A stretch of 21,290 nt of DNA from Candidatus Dojkabacteria bacterium (GTDB lineage Bacteria > Patescibacteriota > Dojkabacteria > SC72 > JAHDCA01). This document shows positions 6,993-13,968 of this stretch, one piece after another. A program made the translations under genes and the position numbers. The notes under the pieces are model-generated. The model made no database searches, was not told the DNA's origin, and saw only the letters and a list, made by a program, of their open reading frames with translations. The stretch's first letter is position 1, and every line of letters begins with the position of its first letter. The stretch lies in contig JAHDCA010000007.1 in NCBI GenBank assembly GCA_020630115.1, positions 1-21,290 on the forward strand, given 5' to 3'.

Positions 6993-7223
6993 ATGGCAAC
7001 AAAAAAGAAATCTGTAAAAAGAGTAACTAAATCAAAGGCGAAAAAAGATTCCAAGATTGATCCTTCAACTCTGGATCTTTCTCCAGCTGCAACAGCCAGG
7101 GTTTATAAGCAACTTACTGATAATTTACGAACTAATACTTATATTGTAGAGCTACTTATATTGATGCTTATTGCTTGTATAGCAATAATTCTATATTTGC
7201 TTTGGGGTAATACTACACTTTAA
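6993..7223 (+). CDS. Small Lys-rich, tail-anchored membrane protein of unknown function
   Basis: The 76-residue protein begins with a very basic stretch (MATKKKSVKRVTKSKAKK), followed by a soluble segment and a single hydrophobic helix of about 20 residues near the C-terminus (roughly 52-71, 'LLILMLIACIAIILYLL') ending in a short polar tail. This layout suggests a tail-anchored protein with its basic part in the cytoplasm, possibly touching nucleic acid or lipid. A -10-like TATACA at 6969-6974 lies 18 nt before the ATG. It is divergent from the glyS leader. I do not recognise a family. Confidence 0.6.
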   Translation: MATKKKSVKRVTKSKAKKDSKIDPSTLDLSPAATARVYKQLTDNLRTNTYIVELLILMLIACIAIILYLLWGNTTL

Positions 7224-7267
7224 GGTATTTATCCTAAAAGGGAAATTCTAAAAGTAAATTGATTTCA

Positions 7268-7642
7268 TTAAGAATTCATTACGAACTCACCGAGCAATCT
7301 TTGAAGCGCGACTATGTCTATACCTTTTCGGAGATTCTTTGAAACCATAGTTCCCGTCATATAGATCTTAAGTTCAGCATCAAGGTCGAAAGTACCAGCT
7401 GTTTCTACAGAGAAATATTTGATCGAAGAGTAGGGGATTGAGACATATTCGACTTTTCGTCCGGAGACTCCTTGGACATCGATTAGTATCAACCTCTTAT
7501 TAGTAAAAACAAATTTGTCACGAATAATCGCGAATCCTGCAACTATCTGCTCATTAGATACTAAGACATCTTTTAATTCTTCATGTAAGACCTGTGGATC
7601 AACTGAAGCTGCGTTACCTTTGATTGCATTGATTAGTGACAT
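7268..7642 (-). CDS. PH-domain protein (bacterial YvbH/bPH type)
   Basis: The 124-residue protein matches the small bacterial pleckstrin-homology family (PF08000-like). 'FVFTNKRLILIDVQGVSGRK' (about 48-67) is the characteristic pair of strands, followed by 'YVSIPYSSIKYFSVETAG' and 'LKIYMTG', with a C-terminal helix 'ALQRLLGEFV'. These proteins are cytosolic and their ligands are generally unknown. No membrane helix is present. The ATG follows a minus-strand TATAAT (7653-7648) by only 5 nt, which implies a leaderless mRNA. The gene is divergent from the membrane-anchored unknown gene, and the two promoters share the same AT-rich 22-bp gap. Confidence 0.8.
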   Translation of the reverse strand: MSLINAIKGNAASVDPQVLHEELKDVLVSNEQIVAGFAIIRDKFVFTNKRLILIDVQGVSGRKVEYVSIPYSSIKYFSVETAGTFDLDAELKIYMTGTMVSKNLRKGIDIVALQRLLGEFVMNS

Positions 7643-7647
7643 GGTTA

Positions 7648-7655
7648 ATTATACA
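7648..7655. promoter_or_regulatory. Overlapping divergent -10 elements
   Basis: ATTATACA contains TATAAT on the minus strand (7653-7648) for the PH-domain gene and TATACA on the plus strand (7650-7655) for the gene at 7665. The two start codons are only 22 nt apart, so the two polymerases would compete for the same site. Confidence 0.45.
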
Positions 7656-7664
7656 ATAAATAAT

Positions 7665-8723
7665 ATGAATAAAGGTGATTATCAAAGCATGGGTAAAAAA
7701 GAGATTGATCGTTTGCCTAATTCAGTATTGGGGATGATCTTCACAGAGTTTGGTTTCTTCAAGGTGGTCTTTAATATCCTTAGTTCAGTTATGTTTGTTT
7801 TTTCAATTTTTGGATTAACTTTTAGTAGCTTGATCCCTGAGGTCCCCAATAATTTTCAAGAACTCTTAAAAGAAATTGAAGAGTTGGACACTAAAGTTAA
7901 AGAAGAAGAGCAAGAAGGATTGAGGAAAGAAACTTTTAGAGAAGAATACAGCTATGTTAAAGATCTTGATGAAAATGATTATTCTATACCTAAATACGAT
8001 AATTTAACTTCCTTAGATAGTACTCCGCGTGAACAATATCTTCTTGTTGATGGTGAGGAATTGACTTTAGATGTGGTTGATATCAACTATGATGGGGTTG
8101 AGGAACTTTTCAATGAAGATGTTTATCTAAAGCCGTTGAGGTTTTACACCACAAGTATTGCAGATGATGAGAATGTAACTAGGCATGTTTATTCGTTTGA
8201 TTTTGTTACAAGTGTCAATCAGGCCAATAACAACGACTTTACTTACTCGCTTGGTGAGTACCCAATGGTGGTTAATATTAAGACGGATGATTATCTTTCT
8301 GGTGGATTAAAAGGTGAAGTAAGAACGAACTTTATCGTTGGAGATAATGGGAGTAGTCAAAGATTTAGATCTAATTATGAAATAGTTCCTAGTTCAGTAG
8401 CTAATAAATTGCACGGACAGGATTGTAGTGAATTTTTGAAATATGATTTTGGATTTGCATTTGATAAAGAGATTGTTAGTTCTGAGGTAGTTAATGAAGT
8501 TGAAACAACTGTAAGTTATCAAATCTATCACTATGCAAATGCCCAAGTAGGTTACGGTTATGCAAGATGTGTGACTTTTGATACTTTTACATTAGTTCTT
8601 CGAGGTGAGACTCTTAACGAACCTGGAGCGGAAAATTTCTATATCAGTCAAGACGGTTTAGCACGAAGTGTTGAAGATATTAAACCTCAAATCGATTATA
8701 TTGAATATTACAGAGTTCAGTAG
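7665..8723 (+). CDS. Membrane-anchored protein of unknown function with a large exported domain
   Basis: The protein has about 352 residues. A hydrophobic helix near residues 30-50 ('VVFNILSSVMFVFSIFGLTF') follows a short N-terminal segment with basic residues. It probably acts as an uncleaved anchor, leaving about 300 residues outside the membrane. An acidic, probably helical segment follows ('LLKEIEELDTKVKEEEQEG'), then a beta-rich region with many Tyr, Asn and Asp. Two cysteines are seen in the exported part ('GQDCSEF' and 'YARCVTF') and could form a disulfide. The start at 7665 fits the -10 at 7650-7655. The ATG at 7689 is an alternative, because AGGTGAT at 7673-7679 complements the 16S 3' end with 9 nt spacing. 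No family recognised. Confidence 0.65.
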   Translation: MNKGDYQSMGKKEIDRLPNSVLGMIFTEFGFFKVVFNILSSVMFVFSIFGLTFSSLIPEVPNNFQELLKEIEELDTKVKEEEQEGLRKETFREEYSYVKDLDENDYSIPKYDNLTSLDSTPREQYLLVDGEELTLDVVDINYDGVEELFNEDVYLKPLRFYTTSIADDENVTRHVYSFDFVTSVNQANNNDFTYSLGEYPMVVNIKTDDYLSGGLKGEVRTNFIVGDNGSSQRFRSNYEIVPSSVANKLHGQDCSEFLKYDFGFAFDKEIVSSEVVNEVETTVSYQIYHYANAQVGYGYARCVTFDTFTLVLRGETLNEPGAENFYISQDGLARSVEDIKPQIDYIEYYRVQ

Positions 8724-8769
8724 GTACCAATTAAAGATTATAAAAAGTACTTGATTTCAAATACGTGAA

Positions 8770-10224
8770 TTAGAAAGTTCGACTTCCATCGATCAAGTAG
8801 TCCTTGAGCTCTTTTTGTCCGATACGGATAGGGTGATTCATAACACTTGTAGAGCTAACAACCATCTCGATTAATTTTGTCTGTCCAGAGATTTTAACTT
8901 CCATCTCAACAACAGGTCTTACTGTGAGCTCTCCATCTTCGGTAACCCTTGCAAGACGTTTTATACCAGTTTCGTGTTGTATGATCTCTTCGTAGGACTT
9001 TATGAACTCTGAAACCTCTTTAGAAGTGCTAGGGTTAACTTCTGAAAGTAAGTTGTAGAAGTACTTTAATGACTTTGTAAATCCTAATCTTGAGGCTAAT
9101 CCTTTATCAATACGTGAGGTTTTTACACCTGTGTCCATCATTGCTTTTACACTCTCTTTGTTTTTCTTTTTCGTAGTACCAGGTTTTCTAACTGTAATCG
9201 GCTCAATAACTTTTACTAACTCTTTACCTGTAATGCTCTCAATCTCCTCAACGATTTCACCACCAAAAAGACTCTTGGAAATCCTTACTCCGTGATTAAC
9301 GTTTTTAATTTTCAATCCTTCAACTCTTTCTAATCTTGATCTAAGTCCTGATAGGTTTGCTAATTGAATTGAAACACCTGGGCGAGCATTGACTTCGAAC
9401 ACTACTGGTCCATTGTTACGATCAATAGCTAAGTCAACTCCTAGAAAGCCTAAGCCTGAAGCTTGAGCGCATTTGATACTTGTCTGCAAGATCTTATCCC
9501 AGTAGGGAATCTTGATACCAGCAATAGGAAGTCCCGTATCAGTATGTTCGACTATGTCGTAGTCATAAGATGAAACGATCGAATAACCTTTAAGTCTAAT
9601 CCCGGTTGTTGTAACTCCTGATTCAATATCAATTCCTGCTCCGATAGCACCTGTGTGAAGATTGGCTGTACCTCCTGAGTTAATAGTCGGAATCCTCATC
9701 ATAGCCATGACTGGGATCTGATTGTATACAATTACTCTAATATCCGGAACACCTTTGTATGAGTACTCCTTAAATCTGTTGTCATTAATTACTCGTTCCT
9801 CGATTATAGCAATGTCGCTGCTAGAGCCCATTGAGAACCTTCCTTGAAGTATCTTTTCAATATGAAGTTCAAGATCAGGAATTCTCATAATCTGTCCACT
9901 TGATTTGACCCATGCAAATTCATTTTTTCTTTTACCGTAAAGGATTAAAATCCCTCTACCAGTAGAACCTCGGTTAGGCTTTATAACAAAACTCCTTGGA
10001 AGTCTGCTCCAGTCGATATGATTTAACTGTTCAACACTTCTGATCACTTTAAAAAGTTCTGGGGTTTGGATCCCGATCTCACTTAGAACTTTCTTTGTCT
10101 TGATCTTGTTATCAGCAATTTTTTTCCCTGTATGAGTATTATGCCCTCGGAAGTACTCTTGATTACGACGGTTCATCCCAAGGATCTCATTGTATTTTCT
10201 AAAATCTCTTAGGAATTTAATCAT
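8770..10224 (-). CDS. RimK-like ATP-grasp ligase fused to a retropepsin-like aspartyl protease
   Basis: The protein has 484 residues in two domains. Residues 1 to about 310 form an 'alpha-L-glutamate ligase-like' ATP-grasp enzyme (TIGR02291 type): 'ILGMNRRNQEYFRGHN' (14-29), 'FVIKPNRGSTGRGILI' (79-94), 'PDIRVIVYNQIPVMAMMRIP' (160-179) and the metal site 'VVFEVNARPG' (274-283). Residues about 335-484 match the RimK-associated protease family PF05618: 'VKAMMDTGVKTS' (359-370) has the Asp-Thr-Gly signature with D364, followed by 'RPVVEMEV' (436-443), 'VMNHPIRIGQ' (461-470) and 'YLIDGSRTF' at the end. These are normally separate genes. A Lys-rich linker (343-356) joins the domains. The 7TM gene lies 51 nt upstream on the same strand, and the two form a presumed operon. 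Expected role: adding and trimming amino-acid tails on a protein or peptide. The target is unknown. Confidence 0.88.
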   Translation of the reverse strand: MIKFLRDFRKYNEILGMNRRNQEYFRGHNTHTGKKIADNKIKTKKVLSEIGIQTPELFKVIRSVEQLNHIDWSRLPRSFVIKPNRGSTGRGILILYGKRKNEFAWVKSSGQIMRIPDLELHIEKILQGRFSMGSSSDIAIIEERVINDNRFKEYSYKGVPDIRVIVYNQIPVMAMMRIPTINSGGTANLHTGAIGAGIDIESGVTTTGIRLKGYSIVSSYDYDIVEHTDTGLPIAGIKIPYWDKILQTSIKCAQASGLGFLGVDLAIDRNNGPVVFEVNARPGVSIQLANLSGLRSRLERVEGLKIKNVNHGVRISKSLFGGEIVEEIESITGKELVKVIEPITVRKPGTTKKKNKESVKAMMDTGVKTSRIDKGLASRLGFTKSLKYFYNLLSEVNPSTSKEVSEFIKSYEEIIQHETGIKRLARVTEDGELTVRPVVEMEVKISGQTKLIEMVVSSTSVMNHPIRIGQKELKDYLIDGSRTF

Positions 10225-10275
10225 ATTTATCTATCTAATTATGTTTAGAAGTTAATGGTAGATAAGTCATCGCAA

Positions 10276-10938
10276 CTATCTAATCGCATTAAAAACTTTT
10301 CTAAATCTAAAATATTCTTTTAATTGTAATCCTCTGTACTGACCGATGTAGAAATTTAATATAAGTAGGAGAGGGAAGACCCAGAGATTCTCAAATAGGA
10401 AATTACCAAGCTCTGTAAGCCTCATCAAGCTCCATCCTATCATAGCGATCGTCAGAGTTTCTACCAGTGATAGTATCGTTGAGTTGAGACTCTTAGTATT
10501 GAATTTTTTGATGAAGAAGTCAGCAAGTCCAGCTATCAGGACGATACCAAGAGGTGGTACTGTGTTTAGGTTGTGATTATCAGTTGTTAATTGGACTGGT
10601 GAGATCTCATTAGCCATTACAACACCAATCACTAAGAATGTAATTAGAATATATGCTATCGATATCCTTGAGATATAGTGCATCCTGATCTTTCTGAGCA
10701 AGTAGAATGTAGTAAATGTAGCAATGATAACCCCAGTCGTAATTAGGAGCCCAAATCTTATACCTGTAAAAAGGTAAGCATAAGATAGAGTAATTGGTGC
10801 GTAAATACCGTATGTCTTAAGTCCAACCACATATCTAGAGACGTTAACTAAGGTTGCAAGAATTGGGAGAAATAGTAATAGTTGTAATGTGTCGGCTGTG
10901 AAGCCGTTGTCTATTAGTGTGTTGATTATATTGTCCAT
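10276..10938 (-). CDS. Stand-alone 7TM protein of the 7TM_transglut family
   Basis: The 220-residue protein is an integral membrane protein with about six or seven hydrophobic helices. The stretches 'LLLFLPILATLVNVSRYVVG', 'LKTYGIYAPITLSYAYL', 'TGIRFGLLI', 'SRISIAYILITFLVI' and the C-terminal 'GQYRGLQLKEYFRFRKVF' match the 7TM domain usually fused after an inactive transglutaminase domain (PF14402) in RimK/retropepsin operons. Here the transglutaminase part is missing: the first helix begins by residue 18, and the ATG follows a minus-strand TATAAT by 5 nt, which leaves no room for more coding sequence. The downstream gene is the ligase-protease fusion, so the whole conserved system is packed into two genes. 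It probably recruits the ligase to the membrane or senses a ligand. Confidence 0.82.
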   Translation of the reverse strand: MDNIINTLIDNGFTADTLQLLLFLPILATLVNVSRYVVGLKTYGIYAPITLSYAYLFTGIRFGLLITTGVIIATFTTFYLLRKIRMHYISRISIAYILITFLVIGVVMANEISPVQLTTDNHNLNTVPPLGIVLIAGLADFFIKKFNTKSLNSTILSLVETLTIAMIGWSLMRLTELGNFLFENLWVFPLLLILNFYIGQYRGLQLKEYFRFRKVFNAIR

Positions 10939-10943
10939 GGTTG

Positions 10944-10949
10944 ATTATA
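10944..10949 (-). promoter_or_regulatory. -10 element of the 7TM/ligase-protease operon (leaderless)
   Basis: TATAAT on the minus strand ends 5 nt before the ATG at 10938. The arrangement TATAAT-N5-ATG is the same as for the PH-domain gene. Confidence 0.5.
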
Positions 10950-10993
10950 CAGGATGCAACTTAAATAATAAATTGTGAGGTACTTAGCTTAAT

Positions 10994-11026
10994 GGACAAT
11001 TTTGCCATGCGGTGGTGAAATTGTCC
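10994..11026. repeat. Inverted repeat downstream of rplL
   Basis: GGACAATTT (10994-11002) and AAATTGTCC (11018-11026) are perfect 9-bp arms. CCA/TGG pairs inside, giving a longer imperfect hairpin. It lies between the rplL terminator and the promoter of the 7TM gene. Confidence 0.6.
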
Positions 11027-11043
11027 GTTTTCGTGTGTAAACG

Positions 11044-11069
11044 AAAACTCCCCCGTATGGGGGAGTTTT
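11044..11069. terminator. Intrinsic terminator after rplL, bidirectional
   Basis: AAAACTCCCCC (11044-11054) pairs with GGGGGAGTTTT (11059-11069) around GTAT. For the minus-strand rplL transcript the stem is followed by the U run from 11047-11044. The plus strand also ends in TTTTA. A second possible stem, GTTTTCG (11027-11033) with CGAAAAC (11042-11048), overlaps it. Confidence 0.85.
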
Positions 11070-11099
11070 AGACTTAAAAAGTAATTAAACTAAAAACTA

Positions 11100-11516
11100 T
11101 TAGTTCAATTCAACTGTAGCACCTGCTTCTTCAAGCTTAGCTTTAAGAGCTTCAGCGTCTTCAGTAGGCATAGTTTCTTTAACAACTGCAGGAGCTGATT
11201 CAACTAGCTTCTTAGCTTCCATTAGACCTAGGTCACAAGCTTCTTTCACTACTTTGATCACAGCGATCTTGTTAGCACCTGCGTCCTTAATTTCAACGTT
11301 GTAAGCTGATTTTTCTTCTTCTGCTGCTGCGTCTCCTGCAGGAGCTGCTGCTGCAACTGCAACTGGAGCTGCTGCGCTAACACCAAATACATCTTCCATG
11401 TTAGCTACTAGATCAGCAAGCTCTAGAACTGTTAGTTCCTTAACTGCATCTAGGATTGATTGTGCGTTCTTTGATAATGTAGGCAATTCTTTGTTTGTTG
11501 TTACGTCTTCTGACAT
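11100..11516 (-). CDS. rplL: Ribosomal protein L7/L12 (bL12)
   Basis: L7/L12 forms the flexible stalk that recruits translation factors to the 50S subunit. The 138-residue protein has the N-terminal dimerisation and L10-binding helices ('ILDAVKELTVLELADLVANM'), an Ala-rich hinge ('AAAPVAVAAAAPAGDAAAEEE') and the globular C-terminal domain ('YNVEIKDAGANKIAVIKVVK...GLMEAKKLVESAPAVVKE'). It is slightly longer than the usual 120-128 residues because of about ten extra N-terminal residues. It follows rplJ by about 80 nt on the same strand and ends at a strong terminator. No Shine-Dalgarno is seen; the region before the ATG is A-rich. Confidence 0.97.
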   Translation of the reverse strand: MSEDVTTNKELPTLSKNAQSILDAVKELTVLELADLVANMEDVFGVSAAAPVAVAAAAPAGDAAAEEEKSAYNVEIKDAGANKIAVIKVVKEACDLGLMEAKKLVESAPAVVKETMPTEDAEALKAKLEEAGATVELN

Positions 11517-11595
11517 GATTTTTCTTTTTTATATTAATTGTTAATTTTTAAGGATTTTAATCTTATTGGCATTAAATTAATAAGCCAGTTAAGAA

Positions 11596-12120
11596 CTACT
11601 CAGCATCCTTCTCTGAGAGTTGTTTTAGAATCTGTACAAATCCTCGAGTATTGCCGTTAGCAACGCTCATGAATCCAGTTAATGGTGCTGACATTGAGCC
11701 AAGTAGTTGTGCAAGTAGTACCTCTCGAGATGGAATCTCAGCAAGGGCCATTGCTCTACCTGAATCAAGATAAGCGCCATCCACTAGACCGTGACTTGCA
11801 TTCATCTGTTCAGTTTCTTTCTGAACTTCTTTAATCAACTTTGCAATAGCAGTTGGGTCATCAGTGTAAGTGATAACAGCAACTTGACCACTAAAATCTT
11901 GAGCTTCCAGAGGTTGATCTGTCTCTGATAATGCAATCTTAAAAACATTGTTTTTAACGATCATCAGATCCGAATCGATCTCCTTAAGCTTAAGTTTAAG
12001 ATCAGTCAGCTTAACAGTTTCAATCGCAGAATAATCAACTGCAATATATCCACCATTATCTGACAATACCGCTTTGTATTGCGAAAGCAAATCTGCTTTT
12101 TGGTCTTTGGACTTAGCCAT
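11596..12120 (-). CDS. rplJ: Ribosomal protein L10 (uL10)
   Basis: L10 anchors the L7/L12 dimers to the ribosome. The 174-residue protein has the family start 'MAKSKDQKADLLSQYKAVLSDNGGYIAVDYS', the 'LKLKLKEIDSDLMIVKNNVFKIAL' segment that corresponds to 'LR..L...GAEYKVVKNTL' in other L10s, and a C-terminal helix for L12 binding. It is the first gene of the rplJ-rplL operon, with its own promoter near 12315-12343 and a leader of about 190 nt where L10 autoregulation would be expected. Confidence 0.96.
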   Translation of the reverse strand: MAKSKDQKADLLSQYKAVLSDNGGYIAVDYSAIETVKLTDLKLKLKEIDSDLMIVKNNVFKIALSETDQPLEAQDFSGQVAVITYTDDPTAIAKLIKEVQKETEQMNASHGLVDGAYLDSGRAMALAEIPSREVLLAQLLGSMSAPLTGFMSVANGNTRGFVQILKQLSEKDAE

Positions 12121-12308
12121 ATAAATTAAGTTAGTTTATATTTGAACTTTAACAAGAAAGTAATCCTATTAATTAAGTTCGATATGAATTTTGAATGATT
12201 TGCTTTTGAATTTGCGAATCAGTATAAACTGAGCACCCTCAAAACAAATTATTAAAAGTCATTCACCTATTCAGAGACTTACTTGATTCAACGCTCTGAG
12301 TCTTTGGT
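12121..12308 (-). promoter_or_regulatory. rplJ leader, candidate L10-binding autoregulatory RNA
   Basis: From the predicted start near 12308 to the rplJ ATG there are about 190 untranslated nucleotides, far more than for most genes here. L10(L12) complexes autoregulate rplJL through such leaders in many bacteria. Short complementary segments are visible (for example TCAG/CTGA around TTTATA), but I could not confirm the kink-turn mimic by eye. The call rests on position and length. Confidence 0.4.
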
Positions 12309-12314
12309 AATGCA

Positions 12315-12343
12315 ATTATAAACGGGATAGTCAATTTTTGCAA
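12315..12343 (-). promoter_or_regulatory. Promoter of rplJ-rplL
   Basis: On the minus strand TTGCAA (12343-12338) is 17 bp from TATAAT (12320-12315). It lies inside the divergent gap in front of the small plus-strand gene. Confidence 0.6.
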
Positions 12344-12367
12344 TAAGGTCTTTTATGGGTTATAATT

Positions 12368-12640
12368 ATGCCAGATAACTTAAAAAATTATAATATGCCT
12401 TTTCCACATGAAAATGATACAAGAGGACTCATTGTAGATGATAGAATTCAAACCATTGATAGTGATCTAGAAAGTAACCGTGGAGATATGATAGATGGAT
12501 TTCTAATTTTGGGAGGTCCGATTCTTGCTTGTGGCTCATTAATACTTGCAGAAGTGACAGGTTCAAATGCTTTTCATGTTGGTACTCTAACATCAGTTGT
12601 GATGGTAGCTCGTGGTATTAGAAACAAGTTTGTTAAGTGA
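12368..12640 (+). CDS. Small membrane protein of unknown function inserted between rplA and rplJ
   Basis: The 90-residue product starts with a polar region and has a hydrophobic helix at about 43-62 ('GFLILGGPILACGSLILAEV'), then a second weaker one ('VGTLTSVVMVARGI') and a basic end. The gene runs opposite to its ribosomal-protein neighbours and ends before a shared bidirectional terminator. A perfect TATAAT at 12361-12366 is only 1 nt before the ATG. Initiation at the ATG at 12395 (residue 10) is therefore possible if that box is the promoter. No family recognised. Confidence 0.55.
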   Translation: MPDNLKNYNMPFPHENDTRGLIVDDRIQTIDSDLESNRGDMIDGFLILGGPILACGSLILAEVTGSNAFHVGTLTSVVMVARGIRNKFVK

Positions 12641-12676
12641 AAATAACTAGACTTCGGTTCGGATAGTAGGCATATG

Positions 12677-12703
12677 AAAAACTCCCTCATAAAGGGAGTT
12701 TTT
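12677..12703. terminator. Bidirectional intrinsic terminator between rplA and the small membrane gene
   Basis: AAAAACTCCCT (12677-12687) pairs with AGGGAGTTTTT (12693-12703) around CATAA. There is a U-run on both strands. It ends the plus-strand small gene and the minus-strand rplK-rplA transcript, so rplJL is a separate operon. Confidence 0.88.
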
Positions 12704-12725
12704 TCTTCATATAAGTTAGCGGAGA

Positions 12726-13415
12726 TTATTCCTCACTATCCATCTCAAACCTAACGCTCTTACCCATTGTAGGAGCTAGGACCATACCGTTGTATAGTTG
12801 GTTAACTTTTTTACCGATTACACTTGCAACTTCTTCTAAAGCGAAGTTGATGTTCTCGATAACTTGGGAGTCATCCATCTCAAGGGCAGCGATCTTTAAG
12901 TGGACTCCACCTTGCTCGTCACACTTGAAATTCATCTTACCTTGCTTGTACTCTTTGATTGCACCTGCGAAGTCTTCAGTTACTGTTCCTGTTTTAGGGT
13001 TTGGCATTAGACCTTTAGGTCCTAGTTGCTTACCTAATGCAGCGATCTGTGGCATCACATCTGGAGTTGCGATAGCAACTTCGAAGTTGATCTTTCCAGC
13101 TTTAACATCTTTAACTAATTCAGACATAGTTGAAAAGTCAGCTCCAGCTTCTGCAGCAGCTTTCTCATTTCCTTCGTTTGTGAATACAGCGATCTTTACG
13201 TCACTAGTTCCAAAAGAGTGGGGAAGTGAGAATGAACCTTTGATTGATTTTGCATCTTTGTCTTTTGGAAGTTTAACGTCCAAGTGAAGTTCGATACTTC
13301 CTTTGAAATTTCCATATGCTTGTTTCTTTACTTGAGCAACAGCTTCTGACATTGACATAGTCTCAGTCGTAGCTTTCTTTGCTGCGTTTACATAGTTTTT
13401 TCCTCTTGTACCCAT
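12726..13415 (-). CDS. rplA: Ribosomal protein L1 (uL1)
   Basis: L1 binds 23S rRNA at the L1 stalk and takes part in E-site tRNA release. The 229-residue length is normal. Family segments are 'GSIELHLDVKLPKDKDAKSI' near the start (equivalent to VDVA..L..DP.K), 'FTNEGNEKAAAEAGAD' (equivalent to 'FA.G..A.EA..AGAD'), 'IATPDVMPQIAALGKQLGPK' with 'GLMPNPKTGTVT', and the C-terminal 'GKKVNQLYNGMVLAPTMGKS'. It follows rplK on the same strand and ends before a strong terminator. Confidence 0.96.
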   Translation of the reverse strand: MGTRGKNYVNAAKKATTETMSMSEAVAQVKKQAYGNFKGSIELHLDVKLPKDKDAKSIKGSFSLPHSFGTSDVKIAVFTNEGNEKAAAEAGADFSTMSELVKDVKAGKINFEVAIATPDVMPQIAALGKQLGPKGLMPNPKTGTVTEDFAGAIKEYKQGKMNFKCDEQGGVHLKIAALEMDDSQVIENINFALEEVASVIGKKVNQLYNGMVLAPTMGKSVRFEMDSEE

Positions 13416-13482
13416 TTTGATTTTTACTTATTGTTAATTAATTTTTAATGATTTCTTAATTTCAATTTCCCAAAGAGAGAAA

Positions 13483-13908
13483 CTATTTCTCTATCTCTAC
13501 ACCCATCTGTTTTGCAGTACCTTCGACGATCTTCTTAGCTGCCTCAACGTCTCTTGTGTTTAGGTCAGGTAGTTTAATCTCGACGATCTCAAGAACTTGA
13601 GCTTGCGATAACTTACCGACTTTTTTGATATTAGGGGTAGGAGAGCCTGATTTTAGGTTTAGAGCCTTCTTGATTAGAGCTGACACAGGAGGTGTCTTGT
13701 AAGCCATATCGAAAGTTCTGTCATCGTAGATTGTCAGGATAACTGGAGTTAAGATACCACCAGCATCTTTTGTGTCTTCATTAAATCTTGAGATGAATTG
13801 GTTTGCATCAATCCCTGTAGGAGAAAGTGCAGGTCCCAGTGGGGGAGCCATTGAAGCTCTTCCAGCTGCGATTGTAAATTTCATCTTTCTAGTTACTTCT
13901 TTTGCCAT
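13483..13908 (-). CDS. rplK: Ribosomal protein L11 (uL11)
   Basis: L11 sits at the base of the factor-binding stalk. The 141-residue length is standard. The N-terminal domain shows 'GRASMAPPLGPALSPTGID', where most species have 'GQA.PAPPVGPALGQ.G', and the C-terminal RNA-binding domain shows 'TPPVSALIKKALNLKSGSP' and 'NTRDVEAAKKIVEGTAKQMG'. The gene lies between nusG and rplA, the usual order. No Shine-Dalgarno precedes the ATG. Confidence 0.96.
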   Translation of the reverse strand: MAKEVTRKMKFTIAAGRASMAPPLGPALSPTGIDANQFISRFNEDTKDAGGILTPVILTIYDDRTFDMAYKTPPVSALIKKALNLKSGSPTPNIKKVGKLSQAQVLEIVEIKLPDLNTRDVEAAKKIVEGTAKQMGVEIEK

Positions 13909-13968
13909 AATAATTTTTAGATTTCTATTTTAATAATTTCTTAATTTTTAACGATTCTTTTACAACTC

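Noticed and set aside
7515..7664. Upstream extension of the plus-strand membrane protein into the PH-domain gene
   Set aside because: The extension is antisense to conserved PH-domain codons and lies upstream of the predicted -10; the start at 7665 or 7689 is more sensible.
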